Part shown: piece after piece, positions 37,815-51,161 of the stretch
Position numbering within the stretch: the first letter of the stretch is position 1
Layout: every line of letters starts with the position of its first letter
NCBI GenBank assembly: GCA_027186245.1
Contig: CP114481.1
Span: 5,626,501 to 5,690,500, forward strand
Origin: Coriaria nepalensis
Taxonomy: Eukaryota > Streptophyta > Magnoliopsida > Cucurbitales > Coriariaceae
DNA length: 64,000 nt
Reading direction: 5' to 3'
The notes under the pieces: model-generated
Databases searched by the model: none
Told to the model about the DNA's origin: nothing
Seen by the model: the letters and a program-made list of their open reading frames with translations, nothing else
Made by a program: the position numbers and the translations under genes

Positions 37815-38933
37815 GGATTAAAGATACTTTACTTTTTATCCAAAATCAAATTTAAAATATATTTTAGTACAAAAAACTTTTGAAAATATAATTTACATAA
37901 AAATGTTTAAAAAATATATATAAATAATACTCAAAATCAAATTTTATGTTTAACTATTTCAAAAATTAATCCTAAATTAAATACTTATATACATTTTCAA
38001 TCCCAATATTTTAAATTTAATTTTTAATCTATTTTTTTTTCTCTACATCCATTTTACATCACTTCCACTAATCACTCTATTGCTGCCATTAACCACCCAT
38101 GCTGACCACCGATCGCCCCTACCGCCGCCACCGACCACCACTACCACCGACTGACCACTATCGTTCACCACTGCCAACACTAATCATCACTGTCACTGTC
38201 AATCACCTCTGCCGCCACCACCAACTACCATCGCGAACTACCACTAACGCTAACTACTGATCACAACCACCCGACCATCGTTGCCACTCACTATACCACT
38301 TTCATCCCCTACCGCCACTAACCACCACTACCGACCATCACATTGCCAACCACCATCCCTGACCTTCACCACCTTCAACCATCACTATTATTGTCGATGG
38401 GGTCCGGGTAGTTGTGGTTTGTGGAGGCAGGGGTCAGGGATGGTGGTTAGGGACGATGGTGGTCGGTGAGGGCAGTGGTGGTGGTAGGCAGCAGTAGGTG
38501 GCAGTAGGCGGTGGTGGTCGGTGGCTGTAGAGCTCGATAATGGCGGCAGTAGTCGGCGATGATAGTGATTGGCATGGTGGTTTGCGGTAGCAGTGGTCAA
38601 GGGTGGTGTCATCCGAGACGATGGCGGCTGTGGGGGTCTATGTGTGTGGTTGGCGGCGGCAAAGTGGTTGGCGAGGGTGGTAGTAAATAGTTATAGAGAA
38701 ACAAATTGGATTTAAATTAATTTAATGGAGTAAATATATAAAATTAAAATTTTGTTGTTGAAATAGAAAGAAGTATTTAATTTGGGGTCGCCTATTGAAA
38801 TAGTTAAATATAAAGTTTGATTTTGGGTATTCTTTATACATTTTAATAGTTTTTGGGTATAAATTATATTTGCAAAAAATTTTGACACTAAATAATACTT
38901 TAAGTTTGATTTTAGTGTAAATTATCTTTACCC
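37815..38933. mobile_element. Fold-back element with long inverted arms
   Basis: The left arm (from 37815, ttaaagatactttac...) and the reverse complement of the right end (from 38933, gtaaagataatttacac...) match imperfectly for about 200 bases, including ccaaaatcaaa, atataattta and ttaactatttca in the same order. Inside, the left half is ACC/CCG-rich on the plus strand (38060-38390) and the right half is GGT/GGC-rich (38400-38690), so the inverted structure continues to the centre near 38395. No transposase is present. Long arms and a GGGTAAA-like end suggest a non-autonomous MULE or fold-back element. No clear target duplication was found. Confidence 0.7.
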
Positions 38934-41269
38934 ATTACATATTAACCTTAGTTGAATTTGGGTGAAAATTTGGAGCGGAGGTTGAGGGTGTTAAGGTGAG
39001 GGCAGGCGGCACCAACCCTCGCAAACCCTTCCCTCCGCCCCTACACTTATTGATGTGAAATATAAGTGGTGGCCGATGACAGTTTAGAGTAAAAGATTGA
39101 AGAACTGTCCGGTTCTTGGAGGATTGTGAGCTAGGTATCCTTCTCCATTTCTTCTCATTTTGGTTTCTTTGTATTTTACTTGATTAGAACTATGAAATGA
39201 ACCGGTGATTCTAAATGAAAGAGTTGCATTGCGTTAAACTAAGATTCTTTGTAATATTCATCGATTTGGATATTCGGAACCCACATTTTGAAAGTGGATT
39301 TCTGCTTCCGGGTAATCAAAGAGTCGACATCTTATAGTGGTATTAGAGCAATTAGTTGAATTTAGGAAATCCCAATATAATCCATGAAATGCTTCTATGT
39401 GGTTTTCATACTTTTTGAATGAATTTATGAGTATTTTGGCTAAAAACATGCTTGCTAGAAAATTGGTTTTTTAACTTAAAAAGTGTCTTGTAAATGAGAT
39501 CTCATATTGTTTAAAACTGGAAACAAAAAGAAAATATTTTAATTTGTTTGGGTGAGTCAGTCCACCACAATCGCTGCTATGGGCACTGGCCGGCAGCTGC
39601 CGGCCGGTGTGAGTGTGGCAAACGATGCTACCCATGGATAGCTTGGATCATGGTGGGACCGAATCCCCTTATGGACAAAAGTGGGTGGTACTTTCCCGGG
39701 AACTAATGAGTAGATTCCAATTTCAAGCAATGGGCTTCAATTGGGCCAAATATATTTGACATATTGTGTTTGGGTCTTGATTGAGGTATTCGTAAAATGT
39801 GACATTAAATTTTGGAACATTCGAAATATTTTAGGAAATTTAAAGTTTTCAGTCATTTGCATTAATTTTAATTGACATGGAACTAATATATTACTAGAGT
39901 TATAAAATATTAAATAACAAGTTAATAAATGATTGGGACAATTCAGGAACATTTAAAGTTTTCAACTTGAAAAATTAAATGAAACAATAAGTGTAGTAAA
40001 GTTTTAATTTTTATGATTGTTGATGTACTTTAAATGATTGAAATTGCACTCTAATTAATGCACTATGCGAAACTTAAATTTTTTGAAAGAGTTCTTCAGA
40101 TTAAAAGTTCTTATAATAATTTATTCTCTTAAATTAGAAAGAGTTCTAATATTGAGAGAGAAGTTTTTTCAACAACCATGAATTAATCTTCTATTTTGAA
40201 AGAGTTCAAAATTCAGGAAATTAATAACTTTATTGACATCCTTAAGGTGTTAATGCCATGTCTAAATTAAAAATTTTTCAATCTTAGGAAAGTCGGTAAT
40301 TTTATGGATAACCTTAAAATGTTAAGACAATGTCAAAATAAAGGTTACACTTCCTTAAGAAAAACTAGTAATCACATAGATAGCCTTAAGTGTTAAGGTG
40401 ATATCTAATATGACAATTACACTCGTTTAATTTATTAATCCATAGGGATCAATTGTTTGATTAAGAGAATCATATAAAAGTTATTTGATTAAGAGTTAGT
40501 CATACATATTAAATTAGACAAATAGTCTATGAATATGATTTGTTTGATTACGAGTTAATCATACAGGTCATTATTTGAATTTTATATGCCGAAATTGTAT
40601 AATTACACATTGAACGACTTTGATGGATTAACATGTATGATTGGTCAAGTATTGACAGTAAAACATGCATAATAGCTATGATGTATGTGTGAATGATTCA
40701 TATGTAGATTCTCATTGAATTGAATGATAATTGGATTCATGCATATATGGATATATCTTGATGAGACAAAATAAAATTCCATCTTGATTATATTAATCCT
40801 ATAAACCATATAAGAAAGTCTTACATAGGCGCTTTCCAAAATGAAATAATTAATCTAATATTAATTGATTATTTAATTGGCTATGGACACATATGGATTA
40901 ATGGTTGATTAATGTGTGGGTTAAGTTATCAATTAAACGCATGAGATGCTAGTGATCCTAATATTGCAACATTGCTCAGCTATGAACACATAGGAAATAT
41001 ATGTTCGAGAAAAACACTTTGGATTAAGCCTAACTATAAGATATGCTGGGTTACGGATACGTCGGACCTTAATACTCGATATAGGAGTCCTTTACCTACT
41101 CTGAAAAATGAGTTTGTATTGGTTCACTTACAAAAATAAAGATGGATTGTAATAAAATAGTGGGAGACTAAGTAAAATTAAATAGACTCTTAATTTGAGT
41201 ATTTGATGTAGTATACTAAATTACTTATATATTTTGTATTGTTTGTTTCTATTTTAAAACAATCATGAC

Positions 41270-42060
41270 AAATAGTTCGTTGCGTTTAATTTTGGAACAA
41301 AACAAGTTAGTTGGACTTCAATATAGAGATTAGCGAAGGCAACTAGGAATTGTTCTTAGACATGAAAAGCTTTTAGAAACTCTTACCCAAAAGATCATGA
41401 GCATTCTCGAAGAGGGAGCTAGTGCAAAAGAGAAATCCAATTAGGACAAATGGTTGCTCCAATATGACGAGGCACAATGCATCATGCTTGCGTCTATGTT
41501 GAATGAGCATCAAAGGCAATACGAAAGATGCATGCTATCGAGATTATCGACAACCTATACGTGGATGAATATACTTATATTGAAAGGTATGACACCTCGA
41601 AGGAGCTCTTTTGTATGAAAAATGGATTAGGAAACTCCTGTTGGAGATTATGTCCTTAAAATGATTAGACTCATAGAGAAGCTAGAGGGTCTAGGCTTTG
41701 GGATAGACTATGAGCTTCTAAATGACTTAGTCATTTAACCACTCTCGAAGTCCTTCCGGCTGTTTGTTTTGAATCACCATACGAATATTTTAACATCTAC
41801 TCTTCATGAGTTTCTTAAAATGCTACAAACAACTAAAGGATCTCTCAACTATAAGGAAAAGACTGTGATACTCATGGGAAGTCAATAAGCCAAGAAAGGT
41901 AACGGAAAGTTTAAGAAATGAACCAATGGTGTACATCTCAAGGTAAAGAAGGTCATAGGTAAGAAGAACAAAAGAAAAGTTGGAAAGTGTTTCTATTGTC
42001 GTGAGACCGGCCATTGGAAGCAAAATTACAGACTTTTCTAGCTTCTCTTAAGAAGAAGAA
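41270..42060 (+). pseudogene. Copia gag pseudogene with altered zinc knuckle
   Basis: Readable pieces include MTNSSLRLILEQNKLVG at the start, LLQYDEAQCIMLASMLNEHQ, LIEKLEGLGFGIDYELLNDL and a lysine-rich stretch before CFYCRETGHWKQNY at about 41986-42030. That last motif is a CCHC knuckle whose fourth ligand Cys is replaced by Tyr. At least five stop codons interrupt the frame. Confidence 0.75.
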
Positions 42061-43299
42061 GCAAGAAGAGACTTCAGTATGTTTTAAGCTAGAACTTCTC
42101 TTAAGCAAGATTTTACTTAGGTATTAAATACCAAATAAAGGAACTCATATTTTTGTTAATATGTAGAGCCTAAGAAATAAAAGAAGTGCTTGAAGAGAGG
42201 AGGAGCGATAGTTTTACAAGTAGGAAATGAAGTAAGGAGTTGCAACATTAGTCATAAACATTTTCACTTAAATTTTGTCTAATTACTTTTGTTGGACAAA
42301 AGAGACTTTATATAAAAGGCTACCATGAGCCTTGTTACAAATTTTGATGAGAAGATTTTATAACTTCTCTTCTTTGAATAATGTTATAAAATATTATCAT
42401 TTTGGTTTACATTTTTGGGAGGTGGTTCCCTTTTGTGGATGATTAAGCATATTTATTAAAGTTGATAAGATGAGAATAGCTTAAAACATGTTCAAGAAAC
42501 TAAAATATTTGATGTTGATCATATGAATATTTAGCATAACTCAACTAGATCATTCCAAAAAAATAAAGGCATGCTTGTTGTCAATACATGGGTACTTTAA
42601 TCCATAAGATTATGAATCAACAACAAGTTAGCAAAACTTATGCACTTTGAATGACCAAGTCTCTTTTAAATTGTTTAAAAGAGAAATTGATAATGTTGTA
42701 GCATATAATATAGTGATGTGTGTAGATTGGAAACAATAAATGCTAAGTAAGAATATTGTTTTACCCTTCTCATTAATTCTATATTCAAGTTCTCTAAAAT
42801 TTGGAATTCAAAGTCTTTAGAATACATATAATTCGAGTAGATGAGAAAAAAAGAATAGGGAATGGAAATAGATGGAAAAACAAATAAGATAAAGATACTA
42901 CTTTTAGATGAGATCATAAAGATAAATAGCAATGTTGTAAGTTTCTTAATAAACACCCCAATAAGAATGAGATTCTTATTTGGTAAAGTTCCCCTAGAAA
43001 ATCATAAATGGATGATGCTTTGATATGGAGAAATATGCATATATAAGATATAACTCGATGTGACTTACACTCTAAATGCATCATAATCCAAATACGCCAC
43101 ATCATAGAAATCATCACGAGTTTAGTGAGTCAGATTCTTTCCGAATCCACATCGTACGATCCACATGAGATATGAATAGAAATAACAGAATTACGCCTCC
43201 ACATGAGATATAGAGATGATTAGTCATCATTTAAAGCATGACGGAGATTAAATGTTATTTTGTGAGATATTACTAGTAGAGACTAGAATATGTATTCTC

Positions 43300-44270
43300 C
43301 AATTCCAATAAGTTAAGAGAATGCCTTATTACTTGAAAAAGCTGTTATTCTTAAAAAGAGGGTTACTTTCTAAAGGGATAGTTGGACTCAGAGAATACTC
43401 GAAAGAGTTTCGAGTACAACAAAATAAAAATTAGATAAAGAATCTAAGTTCACTAAAATTCTCACTGAAAGGAACTTTCGAAAGAAGGAAGTGTAATTTC
43501 TTAGTATACACTACTAACAAAGGATGCATTAAAATATAAAAAAGAACCTCACTTCCTCGCTTAGAGCAAAGGACATTAGGTGTATGAGATACGGCCTAAA
43601 ACTTTTTATATAAAATGACACAAAGATGTTGTGTCAATAGCTTAATCTATAGATTAAAGCATGCATCCGAGAGAAGGGCATCTAAAGTATAAATGAAATT
43701 AGTTTGATTTGCGAAAGTAGACTACCTATGTGTATACAAGAAACAATGTGAGTAGCATCATGTTTATTATCTAAATTAATTCTTGATGAGATTGGCATAG
43801 TTCGAATCTCAATAGTCTAAATGTGGTTGTTTAAAATCTTCTCCATGGATATTTGGGTAAAGCGTCTTTTTAGGAAATCTATAGTGATATTTAAAGGGTT
43901 GCTAGGCTTGACCTATTAATATACATAAGTTAAGTACTAAAAGGGTTTGGTACAAAAGATTTTTAAGAATGACAATATGAGGAACGTCATGGAATCTTGC
44001 TCTCCAAGGCATGTCATCCAAGACATAAAGGAAGAGAACCCACATGAATTAATATGATCTATATAAGGTTATAGGTTATGTCATGTGTTCTTATGTACAA
44101 TATCATATATTCATGATGCTTTAAGTATTATGAGCATGATATGGGGAAACCGATATGAAAACATTAAAAAACACTCGCTCAAGGATATTATATCATTCTT
44201 GAGAAGAACTAAAAATATGCTCTTAATCTATGGAGACTCTGGATTGAAATTAAAGTTCTTACAAATTTAA
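43300..44270 (+). pseudogene. Copia integrase end and reverse transcriptase remnants
   Basis: The end of integrase (FLKRGLLSKGIVG, about 43350) and scattered polymerase pieces (VDYLCVYKKQ near 43725; KRFLRM then DLYKVIGYVMCSYVQYHI, 43955-44115; LKDIISFLRRTKNMLLIYGD, 44178-44240) follow the expected copia order. The catalytic centre is not recognisable. Matches were made by eye and are weak individually, but their order supports the call. Confidence 0.6.
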
Positions 44271-44639
44271 ATTTTAAATTTTCAATCATAGAGAATGAAA
44301 CCACATTGTGTTCCATATTATGTTAATTAATTTAAGTTGGTTGATTGGAATACTTCAAAACCTAGCATAGACCAATAAATTAAATTAACAAACTGATTCA
44401 TTTATTGTCTTAAAAACGAAAGGTGTTTTTGAATTAAAATTTTATGGATGAATTTTAAGGGTTTTGAGTATCATTAATTATGCAATATCATACTACGATA
44501 ATCAATGCATAACGAAAGCAAAAGAACTAGAGGTCTCATCAAATCCAAACACGAGATGCCTTGTAGTTACTAATTCCTGAAGAGTTTCGGAAGGATGAAC
44601 AATTGAAAATAAACAATAAATGATCTACACACTAAGAGA

Positions 44640-46850
44640 ATTCTACAACAAAATTGTAAATCGCCATCTTGATAAGATGTGAATGAAATTCAGAGACGCG
44701 ATTGTATTAGTAGCATTATGTCTGCAGATACACAAGATGAAATGATAAAATCGTTATCAACTTACTATGAACATTTTGCTTGGAATTACAAAGAGATGCC
44801 TGAGCTTGACTGGTCATCGGTTGAGCATCGATTGGGATTAAAACTGGGTACATACCTTTCCAGCAGCCACTTGATGAATAACTACCGAGGTGACCTTAAA
44901 AGTCATGGAGGAAAAAGAACGGCTGCGTAAGGCCGACTTCATTCGAACTTCAAGGTACTATAAGTGGATGTTTAACATTGTACCCATCATAAAAAAATGG
45001 CGAACTAAAGATAAGCATATGCTTATGAAATTTAAATTTAGAAACCCCTAAGATGAATATCTGATGCCGGTGGTGTATTTATTAGTTGATGATGCAATAA
45101 GGCATGAAATCCTATCATTCATGGATGAGCACTCCGGATACAACTAGATCTTCATAGGCAAGATGTCCATAAAACCACATTCTGATGCCCCGATGCGATA
45201 AGAGTTTTCGAATTGGTAGTTATGCTCTTCAGATTGAACAATGACGAGACAACTTATCAAAGGGTGATGAATGCTATCTTGCATGATTTGATCGGTACCA
45301 TCATGGAAGTCTATATATACGACAGGCGGTAAAATTAATTAAGACTACTGATTATTTGGCTGATCAAAAGAAGACATTGGATCGGATATGTCTTCACAAA
45401 TTGAAGATGAATCCACTAAAATGCGCTTTTAAAGGTTTGGCCAGAAATTTCCTCAAGTTTCTAATCCCTCAAACGCATGGAGGTCAACTACCGAAAGACC
45501 AAAGCCATTATTGAAGTGCACCTACCAAAAGACAAGAAAGAACTCTGACATTTTCTTGGCGAAATCAACTTCTTAAGGAGATTTATATCGAATGTGGCCG
45601 AGAAAACTAAAGTGTTCAGCTCCTTACTAAAATTAAAGCAGGGGGATGAGTTCATTTAAATACCTAACCATTAGGATGCGTTCAATATCATTGAGCAATA
45701 CTAAGAAAATTCGTCAGTATTTGCCTCAATTGTGAGAGGCTGAAAAATGTTGCTATATGTTTCGGCAACAGCTAAGTCAGTCAGCTGCCTTTTAGCTCGA
45801 GAGATTGACGCTGTGTAAGATCTCCGCAAAATATTAACTCCCATAAGGGTATGATATACTTCGATTGAAAAGTTGTGTCTAGCTCTGTACTTTAATGTTA
45901 CAAAACTTAGGCACTACCTGATGAATGATAAAGTTATTATTATAGCATGAACTGATCTTGTTAAATATCTCTTATCTCGGCCAATTCTTAATGGCCGCTT
46001 GGGAAAATGGGCCCTTGTGCTGGTCGAGTTCAGCTTCTGGTACATACTATAAAAATCAATAAAGGGATAAACATTGGCCGATTTCTTCACTGATCACCCC
46101 TTCTGAGCTTTTTCCAAACGACTACAATGATGTGTTCGAAGTACTACACATAAAATGACCTTTCTGGGAGTAATACTTCGATAGATCTATTACCAAGGAC
46201 ATAGCAGAAGTCAAGATCTCTATTAGGTCGCTCTTTTCAACTTAATTTCCCTTGCAAAAGTAATCAAGTTGAGTATGCTTAAGTAGTTGTCACATAAATA
46301 TCGGGAGATTATTATGTGTATCAACCTTAGGATTAACCAGGTATTTCACCATAGCAATCTATCTCTTAGAGGAATTCGAGGAATGGGATTCAGACAATGT
46401 CTCTTGGTCGTTTAATGTAGAGGATAATGCAATGGAGTAACTAGCATCTAGATTAAGTATATTGGAAGGATCTTCAAGAACCGTGATTGTCTATAAGCGA
46501 AACCATTTAATTCTTAATTCTAAGAAGGTTGAGTTCTCGATCTTTAGCATGGAGAACCTAGAAGGGGGCAATTGGCGGTTGCCTCTCATATAGTATCTTC
46601 AGGATCTAAATGGAATCTACCAAGTGAAAGTCTACCGACTAGCTCTTAAGTATACTATGATAGAAAACAAGCTATTTCGGTTAGGAAATGATGACTTGCT
46701 TCTTAGATGTGTTGGATTCATCGAAGGAATACATATCATGAAGGAGGTTCAAAATGGAATCTATGGATCTCACTAAGCCGAACGGAAAATGCACAGTTCT
46801 TTGCAAGACCCTTCGCAGCCACTTAATATGTAGTAGAAGCCACTTTCTAT
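44640..46850 (+). pseudogene. Tat-type Ty3 reverse transcriptase-RNase H pseudogene
   Basis: A frame at 44679-44930 gives the RT leader (YYEHFAWNYKEMPELD, VEHRLGLK). Decayed RT follows (NIVPIIKK, MPVVYLLVDDAIRHEILSFM, TTYQRVMNAILHDLIGTIME). The catalytic box reads VYIYD at 45309-45323, with the first Asp of the DD pair now Tyr. RNase H and the linker to integrase continue to about 46800 (YLQDLNGIYQVKVYRLALKY near 46590-46650). Stops and frame shifts are frequent. The lineage call rests on these Tat-like motifs. Confidence 0.8.
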
Positions 46851-47269
46851 GACAAGAATAGTGACCCCATGAAAGTGGTAAAGGCGAATGGAAAAGATGT
46901 CGGTATCATCTCCACATCCGGGCTGACATCAAAATCATCTGATGACAAGTCGGCCAACCAAACACTAACACTACCCATTTTGGTCAAATTCGACCAAATC
47001 GAGAATTGAAGAGGTGCTAGGATAGGCCATGACCAACGCTAGACTTGGTGGCTACCATAGCAGCTGTCAAAAGGAAATATCCGGGTTAGAAAATGGAAGA
47101 ATACATCAATGACCGAGTAGAAGAACTAGACGAAGGCCTAACCATAGATCAGTTAGACCTCACTCCAACTAAGCTAAATGAGCTTAAAACTGATATAAAA
47201 ACTTACTAATAGAAATAAATATAGGATCGGCCGAGAATCCTGGACTTGGAAATGCTATTGATCATAAAT

Positions 47270-47695
47270 TCAAAGGATGTAGGAGTTGTCAAAGATGTGG
47301 ACCAATTCGGAGACAATGAGTGATCGAAATGCAATCGATCATAAAGCCTCAGCCTTTTAGAGGCTTGGCTATCGATGTGATCTATCACATATATCCCAAT
47401 AAGCATAAGATGGAGATTTTAGTCATAATTGATTACTTCACCGAATGGGTGGAATTCGAACCACTGAAGAGGTTGGCCCAAAAGGAGGTCATTGAGTTCC
47501 TAAAAGAAAGGATTATTTATTATTTTGAGGTCATAGAGACCATTACTACTAATAATGCTACCGTTTTCATAAGTAGTTTGTAGCCGAGTTCACCGAAGAA
47601 GACGACTTCAAATTTATTTCTTCAACATCTTATTATGTGCAGGAAAATGGCCAGGCTGAAGCAACTAATAAGGTAAATAAAATCAGCCAAAAAGA
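47270..47695 (+). pseudogene. Tat-type integrase core pseudogene
   Basis: CRSCQRCG is the second half of the zinc module. It is followed by IIKPQPFRGLAIDVIYHIYP, IIDYFTEWVEFEPLKRL and, after a stop at 47581, YYVQENGQAEATNKV. The DDE residues are partly kept (Asp of AIDV; Glu of GQAEATN), but the second Asp region reads TTNNATVF. The frame is cut at about 47695, well before the normal C-terminus, and a different sequence leads to an LTR. Confidence 0.85.
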
Positions 47696-47905
47696 AGCCT
47701 AAATAAGCCAAACTTGGAAAATTCTTCCTAGTTTTCCTAAGTCCAGTCGGCCAAGCCTTAGCAGCCTTGTTATTTGGCCATACGGCCATGTAGGTTATGC
47801 GATCTTTTAATTTTTAGTCATTTTTAAAACCAATTTTAGGGACTTTCCAGCAAAATATGCATACATTTTGACTAGTCTAAGGGTTTTCCATCAATGAAGA
47901 AGTTA

Positions 47906-48491
47906 TGTTTGACTAGTTCATCACAATAATCAGTCATTAATCCAATAGCACAATCATCTAAAAACACAACACCACTCACCTACAAAAATTGTCTAAAATG
48001 ATTTCCAACCGGCTCGATTTCTATTCACACAATCCTTTAGTGGATTTATTTGCTTTCCGTCTATGTCTTTTCATTGTAAGTTCTACACAAAATGAATTCC
48101 TTAGTGTTAGCAGTAATATTGTTTTGCTTTGTATGCTTTGCCTTATATGACGTGTTTGAACATTTGTTCAGCATTTAATTTCTTTTTGTCTTTTCGAAGT
48201 TGTTGTATACATTTACTGATTTCTTTGCTGAGTAGATTTCATACCCAAGAATATTATAAACCTCTTAGCTTTCTGCCCCACTTTAATTACTTTATCATTT
48301 ATGTGCTTTTATATTAGTTATTAATTTATCTTTTATGTCATTTACAAACTTTTCTTTATCTTTTATGTCATTTATTAACTTTTCAATCATTTGAATTATG
48401 TTATTTATAAGCTTTATTTAGATTCGTTCTTTCGAAATATTTGTACACTTCAGGCATACCTACCCTCCACCACTTTATTTTTAGTGTATCA
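47906..48491 (+). repeat. Tat LTR copy A, internally deleted
   Basis: Starts TGTTTGACTA, ends GTATCA and is collinear with 50314-51161, apart from about 220 missing bases near its start. In copy B those bases hold the TATA-like CCTATAAATAAG (50537-50548). A primer-site-like TGCGCTATTATGGGGACT follows. The short frames inside (48129-48317, 48391-48654) are not genes. Confidence 0.75.
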
Positions 48492-50313
48492 ATGCGCTAT
48501 TATGGGGACTAGACCGGCTCAAGATTTTCCCCTCCCAGTCGGCCGCCTCCTCTTAAAGAAATCGGCTAGTGCCGTAGAAATTGGTGTCAATAAAATGGCA
48601 CATCTAGTAGGACATATCGTAAAGTTTTCCAATATATATGTTCTAACTTCATAGTCAAAGTCTCAGCTAAGACCAAGTAGCCTACCAGGACAATTCCATT
48701 CTCGGTCTATCTAATATCCGACCTACCCATGTGATTTATGGTAGCTCTAGTCGACGTTATTTTAAAGCCCTAATCATATGACTTCTCGAACAAATAGTCG
48801 AGTCAGACGAACGAATAGTGGCAAATTTGGTCCATCTGACCTATTACTTGGAAACTTGAGCAGGAATCTGCTCGAGCATTAAGGTTATCGTGGGGGGCAG
48901 CCCATATACTTCAAGGAATCAACTAGTGGCTAATCCATCGATAGCCTATGTTCCTAGTTGGCAGCCTGGTAGCCACAATAGCCTTCTAGCTAGACTACGA
49001 GCCATGAGGTAGCTAAATGGTACCCTAACGACGGGGTTAAAGTCTATTCCTTCGACCTTATGAAGGCTAGTCAAAAAATAAGAAGTTGAAAGTTTCATCA
49101 TACCATAAACTGCCCTCAGTTGACAAAGTACGAGGCAAAAAGTATTGTAAGTATCATAACACGTTTCGCCACCGTACGATGATTGTTTAGTATTTCGACG
49201 ACTTATACAATATGGGATCAAGAGAGGGATCTTAAGCTTTGGAAAGCACATACTATAGGCGTGGACTCAAAACTCTTTCCCACTACCTCAAATGCATCCA
49301 TAGCTGATCTAAGGACCTTACCCAACAAAAGGATAAAAGTGTAGGCCACCGTTGATTGGCTATCGGCCGTTTAAAGTCATCTAAGATTAATGTGGAAAAC
49401 GGTGTGCTAAATCACATGCAGATGGCCCATCATGTTAAAATGAACACTTATCGGCCACCCATATACTCCCATTACTGATCATGTTTACATTAGGCTGACA
49501 CCAATGGCTAGATCGGCAGGAACCTCGGGGATAGAATGCTTTAATCGTGTGGTCCTAGCAAGAATAACAGTTATGAATGTTTGCACAACCAAGTGACAGA
49601 CATGTTAATTAAGGATTCATAGGCCATCCAAAATTGGTCGCAGATGATACTTCCTCAAGGAATATAGCATACTCGCAAACACCGAGAGCAATGAAGGAAG
49701 TAGGCCGCTCAGAGGGAATATGCCTCTAAGGCTGACTAAAAGGGGCACTTGGCCAAGAGCGGATCATCATCTTTGCTGGAAACATTGAAACATTATTTTG
49801 GACTATCCATGTAAGATCACACCAATCAAGACAACCGACGAGGAAAGAAATTGATCCCTTTGATCCGGCTGAAAAAATGGCCAACCTAACGGCTTCCCCT
49901 ATGCCTAAGATCAATACAAATTTTAACAACAAGGAAGACAAATGAGATTCGGTTAAGCCTATTGTAAATCTTGCATGAAGAGACAAAAATAAACAAAGAT
50001 GAAGTAGTTATCCTCTGACTACCACCAATGCCTCGACCATCGGTAGCTGTAAGATTGGTTGAAGTCGAAGTTGAATTTAGGGACTTAGATAAGTACATCT
50101 TCAAGAAACCATTTGACCAAATATCTTGCCACATCAAACCGCTTTATATCAAAATCTATTTAGAAGGAATGCCAATAAACCAAACATTGGCAGAATGAGG
50201 AGCGATCAGAATCATCTCAACATCCCAATTGTAAGGCAACAACCAAATAGGTTAGATGCTAGAATCCTTCCCATTTTGGCCCGACTTGGCCAAACCAAAA
50301 ATTAAATAAGTTA
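48492..50313 (+). pseudogene. Tat leader, gag remnant and protease
   Basis: Between the two LTR copies lies a leader and sequence too decayed to read as gag with certainty. A protease end is clear at 50040-50220: VEVEFRDLDKYIFKKPFDQI, HIKPLYIKIYLEGMPINQTL, and then AE-stop-GAIRIISTS, where the catalytic Asp region should be. No polymerase is present before the next LTR. The segment therefore represents the 5' half of an element only. Confidence 0.65.
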
Positions 50314-51161
50314 TGTTTGACTATTCAAGTGTTTTTTTTTTTAAGAAAATTTGAGAATTAATTTGAAAAAGAAAAAGTCTATTTGACCAATTTCATAAGC
50401 ATTTCACTATGATAGTCATTTTTTAAGGAATAAATAGAAAAGTTTGGCCTTTAAGAGAGATTTTCCAGAAGCTTCTTCGCCTTTCCCACTAAGTAGGAGA
50501 CTTTCCCACCAAGTAAAGTGGGCCTCACCTGTTTTCCTATAAATAAGACTCTACCAGACCAAAAAAAAAACAAAAAAATTCATCATCAATCCAACAACAT
50601 AATCATCAAAAAAATAAAACAACACAACTCACCAACATAAATCGTCCAATACGATTTACTACCAGCTCGATGTACATTCACTTGATCCTTTAATGGATTT
50701 ACTTTCTTTCTAGCTAAATCTTTTCATTGTAAGTCCTACATATAATGAATTTCTTAGTGTTAGCCATCATTATGTTTTGCACTGTACGCTTTGGCTTATA
50801 TGATGTGTTTGAATATTCATTCAACATTCAATTCCCTTTTGTCATTTTTGAAGCTGTTGTATACACTTATTTATTTCTTTACTCAATAGATTTCATATCA
50901 AGGAATATTATAACCTTTTTAGCTTATTATCCTGCTTCAATCGTTTTACAAATAACATTTATTATTTCCAAGCTTTTACCTAAATTATCAATTTATATTT
51001 TACTTCATTTACTAGCTTTTCTTTATCTTTCATGTCATTTACTCTTGCTTTTCAGTCATTTTAATTATATCATTTACTTCCTTTATTTAGATTAGTTCTT
51101 TTAAAATATTTTTATACTTCTGGCATGCCTACATTCTAGCACCACATCATGCATTGTATCA
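50314..51161 (+). repeat. Tat LTR copy B
   Basis: Starts TGTTTGACTATTCAAG and ends GTATCA. It contains a TATA-like CCTATAAATAAG (50537-50548), followed at about 30 bases by an A-rich stretch. It is longer than copy A by the segment described there. A primer-site-like TGGTGTTACCGGGAC follows (51165-51179). Confidence 0.75.

Larger units (their letters stand above)
39050..44280 (+). mobile_element. Old Ty1/copia element
   Basis: A probable 5' LTR remnant ends before TGGTATTAGAGC (39338-39349), a near-exact tRNA-Met primer-binding site. A long non-coding leader (39350-41270) is followed by decayed gag, integrase and reverse transcriptase. No 3' LTR is recognised; the copy seems cut at about 44280, just inside RNase H. 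It is broken by many stops throughout. Orientation is plus. Confidence 0.75.

Noticed and set aside
38281..38612. His/Pro/Thr-rich frames on both strands
   Set aside because: Direct translation of the ACC/GGT repeats of the fold-back element.
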